A model generated the notes under the pieces. It had not been told where the DNA came from. It saw only the letters and a list, made by a program, of their open reading frames with translations, and made no database searches. A stretch of 64,000 nt of DNA from the NCBI RefSeq assembly GCF_901933205.1, contig NW_022148578.1:62001-126000 (forward strand), written 5' to 3'. The DNA is from Camarhynchus parvulus. Its lineage: Eukaryota; Chordata; Aves; Passeriformes; Thraupidae. Positions 11,519 through 24,100 of the stretch are shown here, piece by piece. The stretch's first letter is position 1; each line of letters begins with the position of its first letter. A program made the translations under genes and the position numbers.

Positions 11519-14500
11519 CGTCTCTTTGTCACCTACACCTTAGAAAAAGCTTTCTCACTATGTCTGGCAAGGAGAAACTGTGCCAGGACAGAAAACATCT
11601 CCTATCGTGTTCTAGAGGTTGCACAAAGGTTTGTACAGTGTTTTGCACCAAGGAAAAGAAAGTTGTCCAAAACTCCTTCTTTTCAATATTCATGTGAATG
11701 CAAAAGGCAGGAGAGTGGTAAGGTACTGTTTTCCATCAGTTTGCAAAATGCACACACAATGCCAGTGTTGTGCTGCTTCGCTATGTCCTTTTAGCGCCTC
11801 TTGTCACCTACACCTTAGAAAAAGCTTTCACTATGTCTCGCAAGGAGAAACTGTGCCAGGACAGAAAACATCTCCTATCGTGTTCTAGAGGTTGCACAAA
11901 GGTTTGTACAGTGTTTTGCACCAAGGAAAAGAAAGTTGTCCAAAACTCCTTCTTTTCAATATTCATGTGAATGCAAAAGGCAGGAGAGTGGTAAGGTACT
12001 GTTTTCCATCAGTTTGCAAAATGCACACACAATGCCAGTGTTGTGCTGCTTTCTTTTTGTCCTTTAGCGTCTCTTGTCACCTACACCTTAGAAAAAGCTT
12101 CTCACTATGTCTGGCAAGGAGAAACTGTGCCAGGACAGAAAACATCTCCTATCGTGTTCTAGAGGTTGCACAAAGGTTTGTACAGTGTTTTGCACCAAGG
12201 AAAAGAAAGTTGTCCAAAACTCCTTCTTTTTCAATATTCATGTGAATGCAAAAGGCAGGAGAGTGGTAAGGTACTGTTTTCCATCAGTTTGCAAAATGCA
12301 CACACAATGCCAGTGTTGTGCTGCTTCGCTTATGTCCTTTAGCGCCTCTTTGTCACCTACACCTTAGAAAAAGCTTTCTCACTATGTCTGGCAAGGAGAA
12401 ACTGTGCCAGGACAGAAAACATCTCCTATCGTGTTCTAGAGGTTGCACAAAGGTTTGTACAGTGTTTTGCACCAAGGAAAAGAAAGTTGTCCAAAACTCC
12501 TTCTTTTCAATATTCATGTGAATGCAAAAGGCAGGAGAGTGGTAAGGTACTGTTTTCCATCAGTTTGCAAAATGCACACACAATGCCAGTGTTGTGCTGC
12601 TTCGCTATGTCCTTTTAGCGCCTCTTTGTCACCTACACCTTAGAAAAAGCTTTCTCACTATGTCTCGCAAGGAGAAACTGTGCCAGGACAGAAAACATCT
12701 CCTATCGTGTTCTAGAGGTTGCACAAAGGTTTGTACAGTGTTTTGCACCAAGGAAAAGAAAGTTGTCCAAAACTCCTTCTTTTCAATATTCATGTGAATG
12801 CAAAAGGCAGGAGAGTGGTAAGGTACTGTTTTCCATCAGTTTGCAAAATGCACACACAATGCCAGTGTTGTGCTGCTTCGCTTATGTCCTTTAGCGCCTC
12901 TTTGTCACCTACACCTTAGAAAAAGCTTTCTCACTATGTCTGGCAAGGAGAAACTGTGCCAGGACAGAAAACATCTCCTATCGTGTTCTAGAGGTTGCAC
13001 AAAGGTTTGTACAGTGTTTTGCACCAAGGAAAAGAAAGTTGTCCAAAACTCCTTCCTTTTCAATATTCATGTGAATGCAAAAGGCAGGAGAGTGGTAAGG
13101 TACTGTTTTCCATCAGTTTGCAAAATGCACACACAATGCCAGTGTTGTGCTGCTTCGTTATGTCCTTTAGCCGCCCTCTTGTCACCTACACCTTAGAAAA
13201 AGCTTCTCACTATGTCTGGCAAGGAGAAACTGTGCCAGGACAGAAAACATCTCCTATCGTGTTCTAGAGGTTGCACAAAGGTTTGTACAGTGTTTTGCAC
13301 CAAGGAAAAGAAAGTTGTCCAAAACTCCTTCTTTTCAATATTCATGTGAATGCAAAAGGCAGGAGAGTGGTAAGGTACTGTTTTCCATCAGTTTGCAAAA
13401 TGCACACACAATGCCAGTGTTGTGCTGCTTCGCTTTATGTCCTTTAGCGCCTCTTTGTCACCTACACCTTAGAAAAAGCTTCTCACTATGTCTGGCAAGG
13501 AGAAACTGTGCCAGGACAGAAAACATCTCCTATCGTGTTCTAGAGGTTGCACAAAGGTTTGTACAGTGTTTTGCACCAAGGAAAAGAAAGTTGTCCAAAA
13601 CTCCTTCTTTTCAATATTCATGTGAATGCAAAAGGCAGGAGAGTGGTAAGGTACTGTTTTCCATCAGTTTGCAAAATGCACACACAATGCCAGTGTTGTG
13701 CTGCTTCCTTTTGTCCTTTAGCGCCTCTTGTCACCTACACCTTAGAAAAAGCTTTCTCACTATGTCTGGCAAGGAGAAACTGTGCCAGGACAGAAAACAT
13801 CTCCTATCGTGTTCTAGAGGTTGCACAAAGGTTTGTACAGTGTTTTGCACCAAGGAAAAGAAAGTTGTCCAAAACTCCTTCTTTTCAATATTCATGTGAA
13901 TGCAAAAGGCAGGAGAGTGGTAAGGTACTGTTTTCCATCAGTTTGCAAAATGCACACACAATGCCAGTGTTGTGCTGCTTCGCTTATGTCCTTTAGCCGC
14001 CCTCTTGTCACCTACACCTTAGAAAAAGCTTTCTCACTATGTCTCGCAAGGAGAAACTGTGCCAGGACAGAAAAACATCTCCTATCGTGTTCTAGAGGTT
14101 GCACAAAGGTTTGTACAGTGTTTTGCACCAAGGAAAAGAAAGTTGTCCAAAACTCCTTCTTTTCAATATTCATGTGAATGCAAAAGGCAGGAGAGTGGTA
14201 AGGTACTGTTTTCCATCAGTTTGCAAAATGCACACACAATGCCAGTGTTGTGCTGCTTCGCTTTTTGTCCTTTAGCGCCTCTTGTCACCTACACCTTAGA
14301 AAAAGCTTCTCACTATGTCTGGCAAGGAGAAACTGTGCCAGGACAGAAAACATCTCCTATCGTGTTCTAGAGGTTGCACAAAGGTTTGTACAGTGTTTTG
14401 CACCAAGGAAAAGAAAGTTGTCCAAAACTCCTTCTTTTTCAATATTCATGTGAATGCAAAAGGCAGGAGAGTGGTAAGGTACTGTTTTCCATCAGTTTGC

Positions 14501-14860
14501 AAAATGCACACACAATGCCAGTGTTGTGCTGCTTTCGCTATGTCCTTTAGCCGCCTCTTGTCACCTACACCTTAGAAAAAGCTTCTCACTATGTCTGGCA
14601 AGGAGAAACTGTGCCAGGACAGAAAACATCTCCTATCGTGTTCTAGAGGTTGCACAAAGGTTTGTACAGTGTTTTGCACCAAGGAAAAGAAAGTTGTCCA
14701 AAACTCCTTCTTTTCAATATTCATGTGAATGCAAAAGGCAGGAGAGTGGTAAGGTACTGTTTTCCATCAGTTTGCAAAATGCACACACAATGCCAGTGTT
14801 GTGCTGCTTCGCTTTTGTCCTTTAGCGCCTCTTTGTCACCTACACCTTAGAAAAGCCACT

Positions 14861-14900
14861 ATGTCTGCAAGAGAAAGGAAAAAAAACTAACTTTCTCACT
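14861..14900 (+). repeat. Partial duplication of a monomer start
   Basis: A truncated start, ATGTCTGCAAGAGAAAGG, is followed by a run of eight A, then CTAACTTTCTCACT, and then a normal ATGTCTCGCAAGG at 14901. It is an extra, degraded 40 bp copy of the junction between linker and core, and the first part of a rearranged patch continuing at 15051. Confidence 0.8.
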
Positions 14901-15050
14901 ATGTCTCGCAAGGAGAAACTGTGCCAGGACAGAAAACATCTCCTATCGTGTTCTAGAGGTTGCACAAAGGTTTGTACAGTGTTTTGCACCAAGGAAAAGA
15001 AAGTTGTCCAAAACTCCTTCTTTTCAATATTCATGTGAATGCAAAAGGCA

Positions 15051-15163
15051 GGATAGGTACAGTTTGCAAATGCACACACAATAGTGTTGTGTTCGTTTTT
15101 CCATTAGCGCTCTTTGCAAAATGCACACACAATGCATGTTGTGCTCTTCTTTTGTCCTTTAGC
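15051..15163 (+). repeat. Rearranged, doubled core end
   Basis: The core ends early (GGATAGGTACAGTTTGC replaces the normal GGAGAGTGGTAAGG stretch). Two successive degraded copies of the TTTGCAAAATGCACACACAA segment follow. The first is joined to an abnormal linker (TTTTTCCATTAGCGC) and the second to a nearly normal TTTTGTCCTTTAGCG. This is the largest disruption of zone 2 and may mark an old break repaired inaccurately. Confidence 0.8.
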
Positions 15164-18100
15164 GCCTCTTTGTCACCTACACCTTAGAAAAAGCTTTCTC
15201 ACTATGTCTCGCAAGGAGAAACTGTGCCAGGACAGAAAACATCTCCTATCGTGTTCTAGAGGTTGCACAAAGGTTTGTACAGTGTTTTGCACCAAGGAAA
15301 AGAAAGTTGTCCAAAACTCCTTCTTTTCAATATTCATGTGAATGCAAAAGGCAGGAGAGTGGTAAGGTACTGTTTTCCATCAGTTTGCAAAATGCACACA
15401 CAATGCCAGTGTTGTCTGCTTCGCTTTTGTCCTTTTAGCGTCTCTTTGTCACCTACACCTTAGAAAAAGCTTTCTCACTATGTCTGGCAAGGAGAAACTG
15501 TGCCAGGACAGAAAACATCTCCTATCGTGTTCTAGAGGTTGCACAAAGGTTTGTACAGTGTTTTGCACCAAGGAAAAGAAAGTTGTCCAAAACTCCTTCT
15601 TTTCAATATTCATGTGAATGCAAAAGGCAGGAGAGTGGTAAGGTACTGTTTTCCATCAGTTTGCAAAATGCACACACAATGCCAGTGTTGTGCTGCTTCG
15701 TTATGTCCTTTTAGCCTCCTTGTCACCTACACCTTAGAAAAAGCTTTCTCACTATGTCTGGCAAGGAGAAACTGTGCCAGGACAGAAAACATCTCCTATC
15801 GCGGTTCTAGAGGTTGCACAAAGGTTTGTACAGTGTTTTGCACCAAGGAAAAGAAAGTTGTCCAAAACTCCTTCTTTTCAATATTCATGTGAATGCAAAA
15901 GGCAGGAGAGTGGTAAGGTACTGTTTTCCATCAGTTTGCAAAATGCACACACAATGCCAGTGTTGTGCTGCTTCGCTTATGTCCTTTAGCTGCCTCTTGT
16001 CACCTACACCTTTAGAAAAAGCTTTCTCACTATGTCTGGCAAGGAGAAACTGTGCCAGGACAGAAAACATCTCCTATCGTGTTCTAGAGGTTGCACAAAG
16101 GTTTGTACAGTGTTTTGCACCAAGGAAAAGAAAGTTGTCCAAAACTCCTTCTTTTCAATATTCATGTGAATGCAAAAGGCAGGAGAGTGGTAAGGTACTG
16201 TTTTCCATCAGTTTGCAAAATGCACACACAATGCCAGTGTTGTGCTGCTTCGTTATGTCCTTTAGCGTCTCTTTGTCACCTACACCTTAGAAAAGCTTTC
16301 TCACTATGTCTGGCAAGGAGAAACTGTGCCAGGACAGAAAACATCTCCTATCGTGGTTCTAGAGGTTGCACAAAGGTTTGTACAGTGTTTTGCACCAAGG
16401 AAAAGAAAGTTGTCCAAAACTCCTTCTTTTCAATATTCATGTGAATGCAAAAGGCAGGAGAGTGGTAAGGTACTGTTTTCCATCAGTTTGCAAAATGCAC
16501 ACACAATGCCAGTGTTGTGCTGCTTCGTTTTGTCCTTTTAGCCGCCTCTTTGTCACCTACACCTTAGAAAAAGCTTTCTCACTATGTCTCGCAAGGAGAA
16601 ACTGTGCCAGGACAGAAAAACATCTCCTATCGTGTTCTAGAGGTTGCACAAAGGTTTGTACAGTGTTTTGCACCAAGGAAAAGAAAGTTGTCCAAAACTC
16701 CTTCTTTTCAATATTCATGTGAATGCAAAAGGCAGGAGAGTGGTAAGGTACTGTTTTCCATCAGTTTGCAAAATGCACACACAATGCCAGTGTTGTGCTG
16801 CTTCGTTATGTCCTTTAGCGCCTCTTTGTCACCTACACCTTAGAAAAAGCTTTCTCACTATGTCTCGCAAGGAGAAACTGTGCCAGGACAGAAAACATCT
16901 CCTATCGTGTTCTAGAGGTTGCACAAAGGTTTGTACAGTGTTTTGCACCAAGGAAAAGAAAGTTGTCCAAAACTCCTTCTTTTCAATATTCATGTGAATG
17001 CAAAAGGCAGGAGAGTGGTAAGGTACTGTTTTCCATCAGTTTGCAAAATGCACACACAATGCCAGTGTTGTGCTGCTTCGTTATGTCCTTTTAGCCGCCT
17101 CTTTGTCACCTACACCTTAGAAAAAGCTTTCTCACTATGTCTGGCAAGGAGAAACTGTGCCAGGACAGAAAAACATCTCCTATCGTGTTCTAGAGGTTGC
17201 ACAAAGGTTTGTACAGTGTTTTGCACCAAGGAAAAGAAAGTTGTCCAAAACTCCTTCTTTTCAATATTCATGTGAATGCAAAAGGCAGGAGAGTGGTAAG
17301 GTAATTGTTTTCCATCAGTTTGCAAAATGCACACACAATGCCAGTGTTGTGCTGCTTCGCTTTGTCCTTTAGCCGCCTCTTTGTCACCTACACCTTAGAA
17401 AAAGCTTTCTCACTATGTCTCGCAAGGAGAAACTGTGCCAGGACAGAAAACATCTCCTATCGTGTTCTAGAGGTTGCACAAAGGTTTGTACAGTGTTTTG
17501 CACCAAGGAAAAGAAAGTTGTCCAAAACTCCTTCTTTTCAATATTCATGTGAATGCAAAAGGCAGGAGAGTGGTAAGGTACTGTTTTCCATCAGTTTGCA
17601 AATGCACACACAATGCCAGTGTTGTGCTGCTTCGCTTTGTCCTTTAGCGTCTCTTGTCACCTACACCTTAGAAAAAGCTTTCTCACTATGTCTGGCAAGG
17701 AGAAACTGTGCCAGGACAGAAAAACATCTCCTATCGTGTTCTAGAGGTTGCACAAAGGTTTGTACAGTGTTTTGCACCAAGGAAAAGAAAGTTGTCCAAA
17801 ACTCCTTCTTTTCAATATTCATGTGAATGCAAAAGGCAGGAGAGTGGTAAGGTACTGTTTTCCATCAGTTTGCAAAATGCACACACAATGCCAGTGTTGT
17901 GCTGCTTCGTTATGTCCTTTAGCTGCCTCTTTGTCACCTACACCTTAGAAAAAGCTTCTCACTATGTCTGGCAAGGAGAAACTGTGCCAGGACAGAAAAC
18001 ATCTCCTATCGTGTTCTAGAGGTTGCACAAAGGTTTGTACAGTGTTTTGCACCAAGGAAAAGAAAGTTGTCCAAAACTCCTTCTTTTCAATATTCATGTG

Positions 18101-21100
18101 AATGCAAAAGGCAGGAGAGTGGTAAGGTACTGTTTTCCATCAGTTTGCAAAATGCACACACAATGCCAGTGTTGTGCTGCTTCCTTTTGTCCTTTAGCCT
18201 CTCTTGTCACCTACACCTTAGAAAAAGCTTTCTCACTATGTCTGGCAAGGAGAAACTGTGCCAGGACAGAAAACATCTCCTATCGTGTTCTAGAGGTTGC
18301 ACAAAGGTTTGTACAGTGTTTTGCACCAAGGAAAAGAAAGTTGTCCAAAACTCCTTCTTTTCAATATTCATGTGAATGCAAAAGGCAGGAGAGTGGTAAG
18401 GTACTGTTTTCCATCAGTTTGCAAAATGCACACACAATGCCAGTGTTGTGCTGCTTCGTCCATGTCCTTTAGCGTCTCTTTGTCACCTACACCTTAGAAA
18501 AAGCTTTCTCACTATGTCTCGCAAGGAGAAACTGTGCCAGGACAGAAAACATCTCCTATCGTGTTCTAGAGGTTGCACAAAGGTTTGTACAGTGTTTTGC
18601 ACCAAGGAAAAGAAAGTTGTCCAAAACTCCTTCTTTTCAATATTCATGTGAATGCAAAAGGCAGGAGAGTGGTAAGGTACTGTTTTCCATCAGTTTGCAA
18701 AATGCACACACAATGCCAGTGTTGTGCTGCTTTCGTTCTATGTCCTTTTAGCGTCTCTTTGTCACCTACACCTTAGAAAAAGCTTTCTCACTATGTCTGG
18801 CAAGGAGAAACTGTGCCAGGACAGAAAACATCTCCTATCGTGTTCTAGAGGTTGCACAAAGGTTTGTACAGTGTTTTGCACCAAGGAAAAGAAAGTTGTC
18901 CAAAACTCCTTCTTTTCAATATTCATGTGAATGCAAAAGGCAGGAGAGTGGTAAGGTACTGTTTTCCATCAGTTTGCAAAATGCACACACAATGCCAGTG
19001 TTGTGCTGCTTCGCTATGTCCTTTTAGCGCCTCTTGTCACCTACACCTTAGAAAAAGCTTTCTCACTATGTCTGGCAAGGAGAAACTGTGCCAGGACAGA
19101 AAACATCTCCTATCGTGTTCTAGAGGTTGCACAAAGGTTTGTACAGTGTTTTGCACCAAGGAAAAGAAAGTTGTCCAAAACTCCTTCTTTTCAATATTCA
19201 TGTGAATGCAAAAGGCAGGAGAGTGGTAAGGTACTGTTTTCCATCAGTTTGCAAAATGCACACACAATGCCAGTGTTGTGCTGCTTCGCTTATGTCCTTT
19301 TAGCCGTCTCTTGTCACCTACACCTTAGAAAAAGCTTTCTCACTATGTCTCGCAAGGAGAAACTGTGCCAGGACAGAAAACATCTCCTATCGTGTTCTAG
19401 AGGTTGCACAAAGGTTTGTACAGTGTTTTGCACCAAGGAAAAGAAAGTTGTCCAAAACTCCTTCTTTTCAATATTCATGTGAATGCAAAAGGCAGGAGAG
19501 TGGTAAGGTACTGTTTTCCATCAGTTTGCAAAATGCACACACAATGCCAGTGTTGTGCTGCTTCGCTTATGTCCTTTAGCGTCTCTTGTCACCTACACCT
19601 TAGAAAAAGCTTTCTCACTATGTCTGGCAAGGAGAAACTGTGCCAGGACAGAAAACATCTCCTATCGTGTTCTAGAGGTTGCACAAAGGTTTGTACAGTG
19701 TTTTGCACCAAGGAAAAGAAAGTTGTCCAAAACTCCTTCTTTTCAATATTCATGTGAATGCAAAAGGCAGGAGAGTGGTAAGGTACTGTTTTCCATCAGT
19801 TTGCAAAATGCACACACAATGCCAGTGTTGTGCTGCTTCGCTTTTGTCCTTTAGCGCCTCTTGTCACCTACACCTTAGAAAAACTTTTCTCACTATGTCT
19901 GGCAAGGAGAAACTGTGCCAGGACAGAAAACATCTCCTATCGTGTTCTAGAGGTTGCACAAAGGTTTGTACAGTGTTTTGCACCAAGGAAAAGAAAGTTG
20001 TCCAAAACTCCTTCTTTTCAATATTCATGTGAATGCAAAAGGCAGGAGAGTGGTAAGGTACTGTTTTCCATCAGTTTGCAAAATGCACACACAATGCCAG
20101 TGTTGTGCTGCTTCGTTTATGGCCTTTAGCGTCTCTTGTCACCTACACCTTAGAAAAAGCTTTCTCACTATGTCTGGCAAGGAGAAACTGTGCCAGGACA
20201 GAAAACATCTCCTATCGTGTTCTAGAGGTTGCACAAAGGTTTGTACAGTGTTTTGCACCAAGGAAAAGAAAGTTGTCCAAAACTCCTTCTTTTCAATATT
20301 CATGTGAATGCAAAAGGCAGGAGAGTGGTAAGGTACTGTTTTCCATCAGTTTGCAAAATGCACACACAATGCCAGTGTTGTGCTGCTTCGTTATGTCCTT
20401 TAGCGCCTCTTTGTCACCTACACCTTAGAAAAAGCTTTCTCACTATGTCTCGCAAGGAGAAACTGTGCCAGGACAGAAAACATCTCCTATCGTGTTCTAG
20501 AGGTTGCACAAAGGTTTGTACAGTGTTTTGCACCAAGGAAAAGAAAGTTGTCCAAAACTCCTTCTTTTCAATATTCATGTGAATGCAAAAGGCAGGAGAG
20601 TGGTAAGGTACTGTTTTCCATCAGTTTGCAAAATGCACACACAATGCCAGTGTTGTGCTGCTTCCTTTTGTCCTTTAGCGTCTCTTGTCACCTACACCTT
20701 AGAAAAAGCTTTCTCACTATGTCTGGCAAGGAGAAACTGTGCCAGGACAGAAAACATCTCCTATCGTGTTCTAGAGGTTGCACAAAGGTTTGTACAGTGT
20801 TTTGCACCAAGGAAAAGAAAGTTGTCCAAAACTCCTTCTTTTCAATATTCATGTGAATGCAAAAGGCAGGAGAGTGGTAAGGTACTGTTTTCCATCAGTT
20901 TGCAAAATGCACACACAATGCCAGTGTTGTGCTGCTTCGCTTTGTCCTTTAGCGCCTCTTGTCACCTACACCTTAGAAAAAGCTTTCTCACTATGTCTCG
21001 CAAGGAGAAACTGTGCCAGGACAGAAAACATCTCCTATCGTGTTCTAGAGGTTGCACAAAGGTTTGTACAGTGTTTTGCACCAAGGAAAAGAAAGTTGTC

Positions 21101-24100
21101 CAAAACTCCTTCTTTTCAATATTCATGTGAATGCAAAAGGCAGGAGAGTGGTAAGGTACTGTTTTCCATCAGTTTGCAAAATGCACACACAATGCCAGTG
21201 TTGTGCTGCTTGTTTATGTCCTTTAGCGTCTCTTGTCACCTACACCTTAGAAAAAGCTTTCTCACTATGTCTGGCAAGGAGAAACTGTGCCAGGACAGAA
21301 AACATCTCCTATCGTGTTCTAGAGGTTGCACAAAGGTTTGTACAGTGTTTTGCACCAAGGAAAAGAAAGTTGTCCAAAACTCCTTCTTTTCAATATTCAT
21401 GTGAATGCAAAAGGCAGGAGAGTGGTAAGGTACTGTTTTCCATCAGTTTGCAAAATGCACACACAATGCCAGTGTTGTGCTGCTTCGCTCCTATGTCCTT
21501 TAGCGCCTCTTGTCACCTACACCTTAGAAAAAGCTTTCTCACTATGTCTGGCAAGGAGAAACTGTGCCAGGACAGAAAACATCTCCTATCGTGTTCTAGA
21601 GGTTGCACAAAGGTTTGTACAGTGTTTTGCACCAAGGAAAAGAAAGTTGTCCAAAACTCCTTCTTTTCAATATTCATGTGAATGCAAAAGGCAGGAGAGT
21701 GGTAAGGTACTGTTTTCCATCAGTTTGCAAAATGCACACACAATGCCAGTGTTGTGCTGCTTCGCTTTTGTCCTTTAGCGTCTCTTGTCACCTACACCTT
21801 AGAAAAGGCCTTCTCACTATGTCTGGCAAGGAGAAACTGTGCCAGGACAGAAAACATCTCCTATCGTGTTCTAGAGGTTGCACAAAGGTTTGTACAGTGT
21901 TTTGCACCAAGGAAAAGAAAGTTGTCCAAAACTCCTTCTTTTCAATATTCATGTGAATGCAAAAGGCAGGAGAGTGGTAAGGTACTGTTTTCCATCAGTT
22001 TGCAAAATGCACACACAATGCCAGTGTTGTGCTGCTTCGCTTCTTGTCCTTTAGCTGCCTCTTGTCACCTACACCTTAGAAAAAGCTTTCTCACTATGTC
22101 TGGCAAGGAGAAACTGTGCCAGGACAGAAAACATCTCCTATCGTGTTCTAGAGGTTGCACAAAGGTTTGTACAGTGTTTTGCACCAAGGAAAAGAAAGTT
22201 GTCCAAAACTCCTTCTTTTCAATATTCATGTGAATGCAAAAGGCAGGAGAGTGGTAAGGTACTGTTTTCCATCAGTTTGCAAAATGCACACACAATGCCA
22301 GTGTTGTGCTGCTTGTTTTCTTCCTTTAGCGCCTCTTGTCACCTACACCTTAGAAAAAGCTTTCTCACTATGTCTCGCAAGGAGAAACTGTGCCAGGACA
22401 GAAAACATCTCCTATCGTGTTCTAGAGGTTGCACAAAGGTTTGTACAGTGTTTTGCACCAAGGAAAAGAAAGTTGTCCAAAACTCCTTCTTTTTCAATAT
22501 TCATGTGAATGCAAAAGGCAGGAGAGTGGTAAGGTACTGTTTTCCATCAGTTTGCAAATGCACACACAATGCCAGTGTTGTGCTGCTTCGTTTTGTCCTT
22601 TAGCGTCTCTTGTCACCTACACCTTAGAAAAAGCTTCTCACTATGTCTGGCAAGGAGAAACTGTGCCAGGACAGAAAACATCTCCTATCGTGTTCTAGAG
22701 GTTGCACAAAGGTTTGTACAGTGTTTTGCACCAAGGAAAAGAAAGTTGTCCAAAACTCCTTCTTTTCAATATTCATGTGAATGCAAAAGGCAGGAGAGTG
22801 GTAAGGTACTGTTTTCCATCAGTTTGCAAAATGCACACACAATGCCAGTGTTGTGCTGCTTCGCTTATGTCCTTTTAGCGTCTCTTGTCACCTACACCTT
22901 AGAAAAAGCTTTCTCACTATGTCTCGCAAGGAGAAACTGTGCCAGGACAGAAAACATCTCCTATCGTGTTCTAGAGGTTGCACAAAGGTTTGTACAGTGT
23001 TTTGCACCAAGGAAAAGAAAGTTGTCCAAAACTCCTTCCTTTTCAATATTCATGTGAATGCAAAAGGCAGGAGAGTGGTAAGGTACTGTTTTCCATCAGT
23101 TTGCAAAATGCACACACAATGCCAGTGTTGTGCTGCTTCGCTTTTGTCCTTTAGCGTCTCTTGTCACCTACACCTTAGAAAAAGCTCTCACTATGTCTCG
23201 CAAGGAGAAACTGTGCCAGGACAGAAAACATCTCCTATCGTGTTCTAGAGGTTGCACAAAGGTTTGTACAGTGTTTTGCACCAAGGAAAAAGAAAGTTGT
23301 CCAAAACTCCTTCTTTTTCAATATTCATGTGAATGCAAAAGGCAGGAGAGTGGTAAGGTACTGTTTTCCATCAGTTTGCAAAATGCACACACAATGCCAG
23401 TGTTGTGCTGCTTCGCTTTTGTCCTTTAGCTGCCTCTTTGTCACCTACACCTTAGAAAAAGCTTTCTCACTATGTCTCGCAAGGAGAAACTGTGCCAGGA
23501 CAGAAAACATCTCCTATCGTGTTCTAGAGGTTGCACAAAGGTTTGTACAGTGTTTTGCACCAAGGAAAAGAAAGTTGTCCAAAAACTCCTTCTTTTCAAT
23601 ATTCATGTGAATGCAAAAGGCAGGAGAGTGGTAAGGTACTGTTTTCCATCAGTTTGCAAAATGCACACACAATGCCAGTGTTGTGCTGCTTCGCTTCTTG
23701 TCCTTTAGCGTCTCTTGTCACCTACACCTTAGAAAAAGCTTTCTCACTATGTCTGGCAAGGAGAAACTGTGCCAGGACAGAAAACATCTCCTATCGTGTT
23801 CTAGAGGTTGCACAAAGGTTTGTACAGTGTTTTGCACCAAGGAAAAGAAAGTTGTCCAAAACTCCTTCTTTTCAATATTCATGTGAATGCAAAAGGCAGG
23901 AGAGTGGTAAGGTACTGTTTTCCATCAGTTTGCAAAATGCACACACAATGCCAGTGTTGTGCTGCTTCGCTTTTGTCCTTTAGCGTCTCTTGTCACCTAC
24001 ACCTTAGAGAAAAGCTTTCTCACTATGTCTCGCAAGGAGAAACTGTGCCAGGACAGAAAACATCTCCTATCGTGTTCTAGAGGTTGCACAAAGGTTTGTA

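Larger units (their letters stand above)
11285..11559 (+). repeat. Reference monomer of the left/central subfamily (275 bp)
   Basis: This copy is typical of the homogenised block and is bounded by successive ATGTCT motifs. In order it holds the ATGTCTGGCAAGG start, the TTCTAGAGGTTGCAC block, a GTTTGTACAGTG allele, TTGCACCAAGGAAAAG, CTTCTTTTCAATATTC with four T, GGTAAGGTACTG, CCATCAG, AAAATGCACACAC, GTGTTGTGCTGCTT, and a linker containing TCCTTTAG followed by TGTCACCTACACC. The length is not a multiple of three, so each frame shifts from one monomer to the next. The frame starting at the ATG stops after 45 codons because of the four-T tract. Monomer phase is arbitrary; ATG is used only as a convenient anchor. 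Confidence 0.95.
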
